Shown here in pieces: positions 1-9,025 of a stretch of DNA of 64,000 nt. The notes beneath the pieces were generated by a model, which did not search any database, was not told the DNA's origin, and saw nothing but the letters and a program-made list of their open reading frames with translations. Position numbers and translations under genes: made by a program. Origin of the DNA: Symsagittifera roscoffensis (taxonomy: Eukaryota > Xenacoelomorpha > Acoela > Convolutidae); NCBI RefSeq assembly GCF_963678635.1, contig NC_087068.1:12406027-12470026 (forward strand), in the 5' to 3' direction. Numbering within the stretch: the first letter of the stretch is position 1; each line of letters begins with the position of its first letter.

Positions 1-146
1 TCACCCAAAATCTCGAATTTGTATCCAAAAAACTGCTGAAAATTGGCAGACTGCTCTTTTTAGTTATTTCTGTCTGCTCCAACTTTTTGCTACTAAAATA
101 ATGCGTTCAATGTAGCGTCAATTGGAAACTGACTGGTGTTTTCAAG

Positions 147-797
147 GTACCACGTGACTCTGATGTCTCTGAATCATCGCTCGCATTGGCACGCTTCAAG
201 ACCAGGGAAGCCCAGATCCGAACCGAGCGATATTTGAAACGAAAGCGCAAAATGACGAAAGATTTTTTTCAGGGGAAATCGAAACGTGTGAACAAAAATA
301 CTTTCCAGGATGCTGCAAAAGATGCAATTTTGAACTCTAGTCGATCATTGCGTAGCAGCCGCGCAAAACTTCTGTACGAAGGGTTGAAGGCCGATTTTCC
401 TAAATTTGACAATTTACCGATGCCAGTAATTGCTCGGATACCCCATTTCGATTACAAAGAAGCTTCTCAATTCGAGAAAACTTTGTCGATAGGAACTGTA
501 GTAACCTTGAGAGGCTTCTCGACTCTGTTTCGTCGTTTGTTCATGCAACACGAGAAGTTTTTTTGCCATTTATGCATTTTACCAAGAAGTTTTCAATCGT
601 TGCATTGCTACTGGGCTCTATATCACGTGCAAACCGTTCACCTGGAACGGATTTGTCCGATTTGTGATTTGACAATCAGTAGTAAAAGATCGGCACTTTT
701 CTCTCATATTTATGAGCGTCATAATGAACAGTATGATGAGTACCGAATGAAGTTTTCAAGCGGCAAGTGTGAACTCTTTAAGGCCGTTATAGTATGA
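147..797 (+). CDS. Last exon of a C2H2 zinc-finger protein (5' part outside window)
   Basis: The exon opens after a pyrimidine-rich acceptor (ttttcaag) at 141-146 in phase 0 and stays open for 216 codons to a TGA at 795-797. The first half is basic and Ser/Arg/Lys rich (RYLKRKRKM). The C-terminal third has two zinc-finger-like motifs. One begins FCHLC and ends in a histidine pair (YHVQTVH). The second is C-PI-C, 13 residues, H-IYER-H, a regular C2H2 finger. This suggests a DNA- or RNA-binding nuclear protein, but the family is not recognised. It has no clear similarity to the three zinc-finger paralogues at 11-18 kb apart from the fingers. The true start lies in exons left of the window. Confidence 0.7.
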   Translation, partial: VPRDSDVSESSLALARFKTREAQIRTERYLKRKRKMTKDFFQGKSKRVNKNTFQDAAKDAILNSSRSLRSSRAKLLYEGLKADFPKFDNLPMPVIARIPHFDYKEASQFEKTLSIGTVVTLRGFSTLFRRLFMQHEKFFCHLCILPRSFQSLHCYWALYHVQTVHLERICPICDLTISSKRSALFSHIYERHNEQYDEYRMKFSSGKCELFKAVIV

Positions 798-1013
798 AGG
801 GAATCGTTTAGTCTGATAATGTGAATTTTTGATGTAGATTGTTTGGTCGAGCAAATGCAGTATCTTGTAGGAGTTTTAGTGTTCTCAATTTCTATTAGTT
901 GTAAGTGTCGATTATTAAGATTGATCAGTAAAAAATAGGTAGAATTATTTCCCAGGAGTTAAAACACCATAAGCATGGCGAGTTAAGCTAACGGTAGAGT
1001 GAATTTCAATTAT

Positions 1014-1036
1014 TACCCTTGCAATACGCAAGGGTA
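1014..1036 (+). other. Stem-loop in the 3' UTR of the zinc-finger gene
   Basis: A perfect 9-bp stem (1014-1022 with 1028-1036, core ACCCTTGC/GCAAGGGT) closes a 5-nt loop, AATAC. It lies about 220 nt after the stop codon and 30 nt before an AATAAA. No known element is recognised. Confidence 0.45.
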
Positions 1037-1065
1037 TTGCAATCGGGTTCTAGACTTTTTCCGTT

Positions 1066-1071
1066 AATAAA
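1066..1071 (+). promoter_or_regulatory. Candidate polyadenylation signal AATAAA
   Basis: This is the first canonical AATAAA after the stop of the zinc-finger exon, about 270 nt downstream. A T-rich stretch follows within 60 nt. The stretch 798-1150 holds no coding signal and is best read as 3' UTR plus intergenic DNA. Confidence 0.4.
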
Positions 1072-1154
1072 TTTGTTCAGAGGACTCATCTCCTAGACTC
1101 ATTCATCTCGTGGCTTTTTTCGTGGCTTTTTTTAGGTCCACCAAATTGATTTTC

Positions 1155-1412
1155 TGAGCTCTCTCAAATTACTTTAAAGAGCCTAATTTGACCAAATTTT
1201 CTGTGCCGCAGACAAATTTGTGAAAAAGCAGGCAAAAAAGGCGTATAGATTGGCGCCAAAGGCGCGCCTCTTGAAAATTTTTAGGGTCCCTCACCAATAA
1301 TGGATATCTCAAATTAGTAAAGGGACCCTTTGGGTCGGCAGGGGGTCGAATCCCTGAGAGGGGCATCCGCAGCATACCCCACCCCCCCCCCCCCCACCCT
1401 TAATCCGCTACT
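1155..1412 (-). mobile_element. G/C-tract element copy a (truncated, MITE-like)
   Basis: Read on the minus strand, this copy starts near an AGCGGATTAAGG end at about 1412, then a long G tract (C-run on plus at about 1380-1396). The internal blocks match the copies at 4142 and 17433: GAGATATCCAT, GGACCCTAAAAATTTTC, GGCGCGCC next to GGCGCCAAT, and CCTTTTTTGCCTG. The far terminal repeat is not found, so the copy looks truncated. No transposase is present. It is one of at least five relatives in the window. Confidence 0.6.
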
Positions 1413-2255
1413 AGGTCCAGGCAGTTTTTTCCAGATATTTGGGCTTTTCATGCAGCTTTTTATAATTTTTTATGACAAAACCAATTTTCGAAGGTTTTTT
1501 TGTTTAATTTTAATTATAGTTATTGAATTTTGCATCGCAAGTGGTGTGAAGTTCAACTTCGCCTCTATATCAAACCTTGAGTTTGTTTCCTGTTTGAGAT
1601 GTCGAAGCGGCTACAACTATGAGTTTTAATAAAGTAACAAGGATAGCCGGTTGTGCAAGTAGCTAACAAATGTTAAATTTTTTCCTGTAGCCGGTACGAG
1701 TTGTTCAATTATATAATAAAATGCTATTTTGTGTTTATTTTATTTCACATAACTTTGAAGTTTCCCAACACTTTGACAATGTTAATGAGAGTTTTTTTAA
1801 ATCGGACGAAATCAGAGTGCAATAAATTGGGTTGAGCTTTTAGTTTTAAGCGTATCCTTTTCAATCATTGTTTTCCAACGAGAAGATAATACCGAATAGA
1901 AACTAACTACCACTGCATCGTATCTTAGTCAACAATTAGTTCAAAACAAAGTTGCAATCTAATCTTTTTCAATTCTAACATTCTACATTTTAAACATGCT
2001 ATTTAAATCTTTTTAAATGTTTTTCATGCTGCTTCAAACTTAGTTTGCGAAAGGTTTCGCCCAGAAATTGAATACAAATGTTTACCCATGCTTTCATTTT
2101 TTTATAAGGCCATCAAATCGATTTTTTTTTCACGCGTGATCTGAATTCACTTAAGTATTCTTCAGGTTTTTTTGGTTGCTTCTTACTTAAATATCATTCA
2201 GGCTCAATATTTCGTTTATCAAATGAAGCCAGTCAAGTTAAGGCCATGTGCAGTT
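1413..2255. other. Non-coding 3' flank of the clusterin-like gene
   Basis: AT-rich sequence with no supported exon. On the minus strand an AATAAA lies at 1734-1739, about 520 nt beyond the stop codon of the clusterin-like gene, and could be its polyadenylation signal. A copy of the short motif CTTCGCCTCTATATCAAA at about 1557 resembles motifs near 10465, 13100 and 15880. Confidence 0.3.
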
Positions 2256-2420
2256 TCAATTGGTGAACCCCTTGATCATCTCTTCATGTTGCGCAAAGTG
2301 TTTCTTCGTCTCCGCTTCTTTGATGTATGCCATCGCAGCCTCTGCAACTTCCTTTGCGTTGTATGGATCAATGAGGTCCTTCATGTGAACAGTTTCTGTC
2401 TCTCCCTCCGACATTTTGAC
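2256..2420 (-). CDS. Clusterin-like last exon
   Basis: The acceptor is CTCTTTCAAG in phase 0; 54 codons then TAA. The segment VKMSEGETETVHMKDL aligns in character with VVVKLFDSDPITVTVP of clusterin, and the end is a charged helix (AYIKEAETKKHFAQHEEM) like KALQEYRKKH. A long ORF continues upstream of the acceptor on this strand, but only the part after the splice site is conserved. Confidence 0.65.
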   Translation of the reverse strand, partial: VKMSEGETETVHMKDLIDPYNAKEVAEAAMAYIKEAETKKHFAQHEEMIKGFTN

Positions 2421-5400
2421 CTTGAAAGAGCAATGCCATTCGAAAAAGTGTTGTCGGTTAACGTGTACTTTTCTCGTTTGTGTAATTAATTTGATTGCAT
2501 GTATTTGCTTCATTATATGGGTTAAAACGGGGTACAAGACTTTAATCACCTTTTGCTTCAACCTAAAAGTGCTTTTTTTGTAATTCTTACGTTATCAACA
2601 AAATGCTTACGTTATCAACAACTATTGGTGGTTACTTATCGGTAGGAAGTTTAAAAATGTTTTGTAGTTTTTTTGGAAATTTTTTGGCGACAATTTTTTT
2701 GGCTCAACGGGCGCCTGCTTAAGTATTGTCGGCTTAATTACCACTTTCTTAAATTCGTTTCAAAACTCATGTACCGTTGGCATTTGGCGGGGCAGTACAA
2801 CAGTTCCGAAGTACAGCAATGCCGAAAATCAAAATGTTGTTCAACAGTACCGAAAATTGCTTTGAATACCGTTTTGACGCATCCCAAATGAATTAAGTAA
2901 ATTAATTCCAAATAAACTCAAGTAAATTAATTCAAATAGAGGGAAGTTGAAAAGGCAAAAATTCCCAATCGCTGCGTCATAAATTTTTCTGAACAAATAA
3001 TTAACTCAGCAAATTGTCAAATTTTCTTCTTGGTTTCTTGGTCGCGATATTCAAGCAAATTGCCAACAATTTGCAAACAGAACTCTACACTTTCAAATAT
3101 CCTCAATTTTCGACACGGTTGAACACATTTTCAGTTTCGGCACTGTAGTACTTCGGCACTGTTGAACACCCCACAATTGACTTTTTGACATGTTTTTTTT
3201 TTTAAATGAACTTCATTCAAAACAGACGTACAAAACTTAGGGTAGACTTAGGTTTGTTGATATTTTCCCCCTTTTTGTGTTTTATCGTGTATAAGATACT
3301 GGTATGAGTTATGTAAAATCTTTACCTTATTAATTTTTCGGGTTGATAATTATGGTCGATAAAGCTAGAAATAGTACAAACAGTACAATTTTTGTATGTC
3401 TTAGATTTTGATTTGCCCAAGAATTTTTTGACCGTAATTCGCCTTTTTTGCTGAAGTTTTGTTATTGTCTGTGTTCATAATCTTTTTTTTTCATCACTGT
3501 GGTATTGGTTTTTGCCTCTGAGTTTAAGTTAAAACATTTTTCTGCGGTTGTAACAAATAAACATCTGGCCTTCGTAGCATGTTTTTTTTTCATTAGTTTT
3601 CAAGTTATTTTTAAAAAGAGAATCGTTACCTTGATGGTTGAGTTTGTGAACTTGTTCACGACTTGTGAGTCGAAGGAGGCGGGGTCAAACTGAAGTGACA
3701 GCACTTTGATCTCTTCTAGGCGGTTAGATCCAGCTGAAATAATTATCAATTTGCGTTTTCATAACATCGATTAAACTGATAGCTCTCCTAAACAGGCTGG
3801 GCAAATTTATTAATTGGTTCATTATTTGATCGATTTGTGAGAGTTGAGCTAAAATCTGAAAGCGATTTTTTTTGCGGGCAGTTAAGTAAAGAGCGTCTGT
3901 TGTGTTAATGTTAGTCTTACTTGCGTGGTCTGCCAGCCACCCGTAGTCCTTGAGCACCTGGGCCACTGCCCTGTTGTGCTTCTGAATCGCAGCCAGCATC
4001 TGCTGTTCCGCCTCCTGCAACTCACTGAAAAACGAAGACAGTGAATCGTCAAAAAATTACTTGTTGTTCTTAAGCTGGAGCACAAAATCTGTTATCCGCC
4101 AAGAGCCAAATTCCTTTCCCTCGTGAAAAAATGTCTTAATCAGGGGCGGATTTAGGGGGGGGGGGGGGGGGGGGGGCTTTGTACTATTTTGAGATATCCA
4201 TATCTGGTGACGGACCCTAAAAATTTTCTAAAGGCGCCTGTGGCGCCAATATTTACTAGTTTTGAGGGGGGAGCGCGCGCCAAAAAACGCAATTTTTTGT
4301 TCAAAGTTTTCCAAAAAGTGCCTAAAAACGCCTTTTTTGGCCTGTTTTTCAAAATTTCGATTAGAGATAGAAAAGAATAGTTTGCTAACTATGATGAGGT
4401 GTAATTACCTGTAGACGTCTCCCAGATTGGCGCTGGAAATAGCCCACGCCCTCTTGTACCCCATCCACTCCTCGTGCCACCGGGGACACACCGAGTCCAT
4501 GTCGAGGGAGGTGCACTCGGAACGACACATAGGCACGAATGACAGACACAGCGAAAGGTTCTTCTAAAACAACTCAGGGATCTTGCTGACTACCAAAATT
4601 AAGTTCGAACATATTCCGTTTTAAAAAAGATTGCCGGCCCATCGTGTGATGATTGCATTGTCTGAGTAGTTGCCACATCACGTGCTGCAATAAATTTTCT
4701 TGCGCTGTAAGCACTTTTGTGATTTTGATTCACCGCACTTGGCGTCGGTTGAAGGGAAACACAATTTTAACCACCTCTTCCCGAAAACAAAGTATAACAA
4801 TTTTAGAAGTTCAGAACTTCATCGCCCAAAACTTTGCTCTATAGCCCACAATGAAATCAATTTTGTTTTCGGCTATACGGTAATACGCCCAATTTTTGTT
4901 GGTTAGTTTTGTGGGAATACTTATTTCACGGCGCCGATGCGTGTATGTATTGCTGGTCGTGTATTTCTCAAACATCATTCAGAACAAAATTACGAAATTT
5001 TGTAATGATTTTTTGATATATTTTTTGCTAAGTGGCGCAGCTTTTATTAGCATAGTTGGCTTCTTTAATTTTAGACCAAATTCTGGCAAACGCCACAATC
5101 TGATATAGACTTGCAAGAGTTTAAACCCCCTCACGGATTTGACCCCCTCATGGCCCAAAAGCTCCCCTTGATACTATTTAACGACAATAATTTTTGGCTG
5201 TCCAACTCGTTAATTGCTCTCAAGGCGCCGTTGACACCAATTCATACTAATTTCAAAGAGTCCAAAAATGGCCTGTTTGGTCTGTTTTTTTTGAAAACAT
5301 TCTTGATGCGCAAAAAAATTTAGCGAAAAGGTTCTTAATAGTCTTTTGGGAGGCTAAGAATAAAAATTGAGATCCGCTTCTGTTGTCTGCGCCGGAGGAT

Positions 5401-8400
5401 AAAAACTTGACAACATTTCTGAATATTTAAGATCTCTGAACGTAATGACTTTTGCAGTTTGAATTTGCTTCGTTTCTCTGCAAAATTTTAGATGTATAAG
5501 CTAGGTTAATGATTGTTCTGAGTTTCAGCTGTCTATCAGGCTTGGACTTAGTTATTTGTCAAAGTTGGCAAAGGAATCCGTGGTCTTGGTTTTTTAAAGA
5601 TTATTCAACTTGTATGTTTACCTCCAATTTGGCGCATGCCGGCAGGGACCCCAGCATCTCTGAGTCGAATCTCACAACCGAGTCCTCCGATACCTCTTGG
5701 GATCCCTGGTTATTTTTCTTTCCGGGGCACCAAGCTTTTCCAAATGAGACAAAACAGACGGTGGTCTTGACAGCATTCGCGACAGTCTTCGCGACCTTCT
5801 TCAAAAAGGTGGTAGTTTCGTGCCATATAGTTGCGAATATGGATTTCCTCCTTGCTCTTCGGGAAAGTCCAGTCATTTCTTCGGCTTCTCTCATCTCCAG
5901 TTCGAGACTCCTGAAGATCAAAAAGTGTCATTATTGATTTTTGCTGAGAAAACTTGAAATGTTTTGGATGGTTTTAAAAATTTTAACTTTACCTCATTCT
6001 CCTTCTCCTTTGGCATCATCTTATGACTTTCATTTTTGATTGATGAACCCTATAAATTTTATCCAAAAACACCCTGAGCCTCCATGTATAAAAAAAAGGT
6101 TGAGGGAGGTGAGCGCGCCATAAAAAAACGCTATTTTTTCTTTATTTTCATGCCTCAAATTGGTCAATTTTTATCGTTTTGCTTATTTAGGAGAGCTCTC
6201 GATATCAATTTGTTCGATTTTAACACTGATGTTCAATAAGTTTACCAAAATCTTTCATTAATTGCATTTTTTTCATTCATACAAATTGTAGGTGTTAATT
6301 ATACTTACTCTTTTGTCTGTTGGTCTTTTTCCAGTAAATGGTCCAGAACAAGCTCTGAGCTTTTTATTCTGTTCGAGATGTCTTTAATGTAGGCTTTTCC
6401 ACTTGTAGTGACCTAAGAATCAAAAACAGGTCCCGATTAAAAACAGCATTTCCTTGATTGAAAAAATCTACCTGAAAATTTGAAATTGGGCCAATAAATT
6501 GTCCCTAACCTCTTCCATGTTTTTCTTCAGGGTGTCCGGGTTGACCTTTGACCCCGCCTTCTCCAGTGCCCTGTTGGCTAACTCCAGTTGATACACCAGT
6601 TTGTTGGTAGTCTCTTCAAGTGGGTTAGAGGGACGAAATTACACAGTGGATTTTTATTTTGGCGAGAGTGAGTTTTATTGTAATTGTAAATTAATCGTAA
6701 ATTGCTTATCAAGTGCCAATCTCCCCAAAATCAATGCAGGGGGAATTTTTACTTGATAGATTGACTAATTTATTTTCCGTTTATTCTTTATTAAGCTTTT
6801 TTTATTCAGGTTTTTTTATACCTTAGTCGTATAGTTTTTCGGGTAAGATATTGAAGCAAATCGAATCATAAAATTTTGATATAGTTTTTAAATATAATTA
6901 ATAATAGTTGACGATTTTCAATTTTTAGGTCCTTGTTAGATTGTTATTCGTCCCTCTTAGGTTCTTTGTGGCCTGTTCAATTGCAAACTGGGATTGCCTC
7001 TGAACCCCCTCGTCGATTCTGCTTCGGACGTGGAAAAACTCCATCAGGTAGTTGATGATCTTATCCAAAATAGACTCCTCCTCCAGATCGCCAAAGTCGC
7101 AGTTTTCTCTGGCATACATGCTGCATGACGAAGCCACACAGTCCAGACATTGCAGTTTGCGCACTTTCAGAGTCTGGATGCACTGGCTCTCAGAATATTG
7201 CAGAATGTCGTTCTTCGCTTTCTCAAGTGCTTCCTGCAATAAAAAAATATGCAGTTTGTGCGTGTGGTCGTAATTTTTTTCTTTGTTCCGAACGAAATTT
7301 GGATTGAGATTTGTTTTTGTTTGACTCAGAATCGGGTACTCCTTAAGTTGTAAAGGTCAGATGTCTTTATTTGGCCATTTAGGTCATTTTAAGCAGATGG
7401 GATTCAAACTGAGTTGGTAAAATTCAATAAATGCTTTCCCAGAGAGAGGTTTTCAAAAAAATTGTCACTTCTTTTTTTTTATTTTGTAGGCCAACCCTAT
7501 TGAATTTTCGAGCTCTCTTGGAAGTCTTCAGCTCAGCGAAGAAGGAAAATTTTTGTAAATAAGTCCCAAAAAATATTTTTTAAGGTCTTTTAAATATTTC
7601 CAAAAATTAAAAGAAAGCCCTATGAGCAGTATGAACTGATGATTCAATTCGTACTTTCAAGTCTTGATGCCCCCCCCCCCCATTATTGAAATTAAAGTGC
7701 AAAAGTATAGTCAAAATTATGGTATCAAGTGATGGAGTTTCTTAAGCCCGCATCCTCCTTGAAGTTAAGTCAGAAAAGGATGTTGGCATGTTGAACCAAA
7801 GGGGTAATTTTGGTTGCCAAGGGGTAGAATTTCTAGCGGGGAACGCAGCCCCCTCTTAAATCCGCCCTGATTCTGTACAATTTAATAAGGTCCCCTCCTT
7901 ACCTCGTGCTGTTTGCTCTTTTGGGCCAGTGACTCTATCTCACTCCTCCAGTTGTCCGCGTTCTCTGCCTCTATGGTCCAGCTCTTTTGGTGTTCTTTAA
8001 TCGACTCATTTGCCTATATTTACGCAGAGTTGTTCTCAAATTACTTTATAGGCTATAAATTATAAAATCCCCCACAAACCTGAGATTTAATTGAAAACAG
8101 GGAAAAATATTCCGTCCCTGGCTGCCCACTTCAAATTTTTTCATTTTTCTTTTTTTTTGGCAAGTATCTGAGTTCCAATATTTTCTCTAAAATGCTATGC
8201 CCTGCATATCTGCTCAATTTTCTTCTGGTGTTTTTGTTGATTTCATTTGCACTTTATTCAAACATCTTCCTGTTAAATTTTAGATGTTGAAATTTTGTTC
8301 ACTTTCAGATGTGGAATGATGTTCAAATTCTTTTTGCAAAAAAATCTACATTTAGAACGATTCCTTTTTTCTTTCTTAAATGATTTATCCATAAAATTGT

Positions 8401-9025
8401 CAGTTTTTTAAGATGGATGGAGGGGGAATTTGGAGTCTAGCCTCAAGAAACGGGGACTGAATTCTTTACCAAAAAAAACGAATGCCCGATAATTATTGAC
8501 CATTAAATGTCCTTAAAACTGTCCAAAAATGACTCTAATGGTCACACTTATTTTATTCGAGTTTTCGACTTCTCATTAGCTAACAAGATATCTTCTCAAA
8601 GTCCCAAAAATGATGAAGATTTTTAAGCTTACCTGTCGCACAAGTTTGACCAACTGTTGCTGCAGTTGTGAAGTCACTTGTTCCAGGAATTCCTCGGACA
8701 TTTCCACGTAGTCGCTTTTGGTTGCAGGTGCCAGCAGGCAAATCAACCCGACTAGCCACAGACTCCAAAATCTGTTCACAAATTCAACTCATATTTTTTA
8801 GAATGTGCAATAATTCATTTACCACAATACTAATTTTCTACTGAGTTACAATCGGAAATATAGATTCTTGTTGTTCGCAGTTGTGCATTTTTGGACAAAA
8901 ATAATTGAAGTCTTTGCACTATTTTTGTTTTCTTCGAAACGGAATTCTAAAAAAAATTTTCGTCTACTCTGTGAACAACTCAAATTCCTTAAAAATGTAA
9001 TGTTTAAGTAAACCTACCCTTTCAT
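2256..9025 (-). CDS. Clusterin-like secreted chaperone, 11 coding exons, with a damaged exon 4-5 junction
   Basis: Exons joined by hand on the minus strand: 9025-9018, 8771-8633, 8013-7903, 7233-about 6956, 6611-6510, 6412-6309, 5910-5622, 4563-4409, 4024-3921, 3733-3630, 2420-2256. Apart from the 4-5 junction all borders are GT/AG and phases agree. The product starts with a signal peptide (MKGFWSLWLVGLICLLAPA) and then amphipathic coiled coil. The first cysteine cluster is C-x10-C-x2-C-x4-C-x7-C, the spacing in human clusterin beta chain, including YAR before the last Cys. The second is C-x9-C-x6-C-x3-C-x8-C against x9, x6, x2, x7 in human. The tail (VKMSEGETET onward) resembles the clusterin C-terminus. 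Vertebrate clusterin is an extracellular holdase chaperone whose two cysteine clusters pair between chains; the same role here is inference. No dibasic chain-cleavage site was checked. Exon 4 has no usable donor, so the allele may be broken. Confidence 0.75.
3630..4024 (-). CDS. Clusterin-like exons 9 and 10
   Basis: Exon 9 (4024-3921) follows GTTTTTCAG and ends at CAA/GTAAGA. It encodes an amphipathic helix (EQQMLAAIQKHNRAVAQVL) ending DYGWLADHA, like the clusterin KYNELLKSYQW region. Exon 10 (3733-3630) follows TTATTTCAG, begins TGSNRLEEIKVLSLQF and ends at AAG/GTAACG. Phases 2 to 1 to 0 match on both sides. Confidence 0.65.
4142..4346 (+). mobile_element. G-tract element copy b, within a clusterin-like intron
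   Basis: It begins CAGGGGCGGATTTA, then a G tract of more than 20 residues (about 4157-4178). It then has GAGATATCCATATC, GGACCCTAAAAATTTTC, GGCGCC repeats and GGGAGCGCGCGCCAAAAAA, and ends in a poly-pyrimidine stretch. It lies in the intron between exons 8 and 9 and reads in the opposite sense to the gene. It has no coding capacity. Confidence 0.65.
4409..4563 (-). CDS. Clusterin-like exon 8, second cysteine cluster
   Basis: The acceptor is TTGTTTTAG and the donor CAG/GTAATT; phase 0 in, 2 out. It encodes KNLSLC, LSFVPMC, RSEC and TSLDMDSVC. With the Cys at the end of exon 7 this gives five cysteines spaced 9, 6, 3, 8, close to 9, 6, 2, 7 in vertebrate clusterin alpha chain. The Trp-rich segment HEEWMGYKRAWAISSANLG follows. 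Confidence 0.7.
5105..5390 (-). mobile_element. G-tract element family, divergent copy d
   Basis: Diverged relative in the intron between exons 7 and 8. It shares CAAGGCGCCGTTGACACCAAT and AAAAATGGCCTGTTTGGTC blocks and ends near GAGATCCGCTTCTG, matching the GGCGGATC terminus. The G tract is lost. The short ORF over it is not considered coding. Confidence 0.4.
5622..5910 (-). CDS. Clusterin-like exon 7
   Basis: The acceptor is ATCTTCAG and the donor GAG/GTAAAC; entry is phase 2 and exit phase 0. It joins exon 6 (6412-6309) directly in frame. The product has a basic helix (RRARRKSIFATIW), a VAKTVANAVKTTVCF segment and ends LPACAKLE. That last cysteine becomes the first member of the second cysteine cluster once joined to exon 8. 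A basic run (LSRRARRKS) could be a chain-processing site comparable to the clusterin alpha/beta cleavage; this is inference only. Confidence 0.65.
6085..6180 (+). mobile_element. G-tract element family, short fragment e
   Basis: Contains GGGAGGTGAGCGCGCCATAAAAAAACG followed by CCTCAAATTGG, matching the GGGAGCGCGCGCC block of copies b and c. Only about 95 bp are recognisable, in the intron between exons 6 and 7. Confidence 0.4.
6627..6957. repeat. 11-bp inverted repeat bounding a possible micro-inversion
   Basis: AGAGGGACGAA at 6627-6637 has its exact reverse complement at 6947-6957. The left arm touches the start of clusterin-like exon 5 and the right arm lies at the end of exon 4. Inside, on the plus strand (the wrong strand for this gene), are a consensus donor GAGA/GTGAGT at 6669 and an acceptor TTTTCAATTTTTAG ending at 6928. 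These are what the gene lacks on its own strand. Confidence 0.45.
6925..7233 (-). CDS. Clusterin-like exon 4, first five-cysteine cluster
   Basis: The acceptor is TTTATTGCAG. The exon carries CIQTLKVRKLQC, LDC, VASSC, then SMYARENC. These are five cysteines at exactly the clusterin beta-chain spacing, followed by an acidic LEEESILDKI helix like clusterin's LEEFLNQ region. The frame runs into a stop at 6925-6927. No GT lies between the last conserved codons and that stop, so a normal donor is missing. This is the point where the inverted repeat 6627-6637/6947-6957 begins. Confidence 0.75.
   Translation of the reverse strand, partial: EALEKAKNDILQYSESQCIQTLKVRKLQCLDCVASSCSMYARENCDFGDLEEESILDKIINYLMEFFHVRSRIDEGVQRQSQFAIEQATKNLRGTNNNLTRT
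7660..7876 (-). mobile_element. G-tract element family, fragment f
   Basis: It has a C run (about 7670-7681) and, at the right end, CCCCCTCTTAAATCCGCCCTGA, which is the reverse complement of the CAGGGGCGGATTTA terminus of copy b. It lies in the intron between exons 3 and 4. The interior is poorly conserved. Confidence 0.45.
8633..9025 (-). CDS. Clusterin-like exons 1 and 2 (signal peptide)
   Basis: Exon 1 (9025-9018) encodes only Met-Lys and two bases of Gly before GTAGGT. Exon 2 (8771-8633) follows an ACAG acceptor and restores Gly-Phe. Together they give 49 codons: Lys2, a hydrophobic core (LWLVGLICLL), a likely cleavage near APATKS, then an acidic and glutamine-rich helix (EEFLEQVTSQLQQQL). 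The donor is CAG/GTAAGC in phase 0. Putting a signal peptide on a tiny first exon explains why a single-ORF search would miss the start. Confidence 0.75.

Noticed and set aside
4152-4380. ORFs on both strands over element copy b
   Set aside because: One is a run of prolines from the C tract and the other its mirror; both are repeat translations.
5509-5937. 142-codon plus-strand ORF
   Set aside because: It is antisense to clusterin-like exon 7, which has splice sites, phase agreement and conserved cysteines.
6669-6928. A true plus-strand intron of another gene
   Set aside because: Donor and acceptor are good, but there is no open exon on either side on the plus strand; a micro-inversion of clusterin-like sequence explains it better, though not fully.
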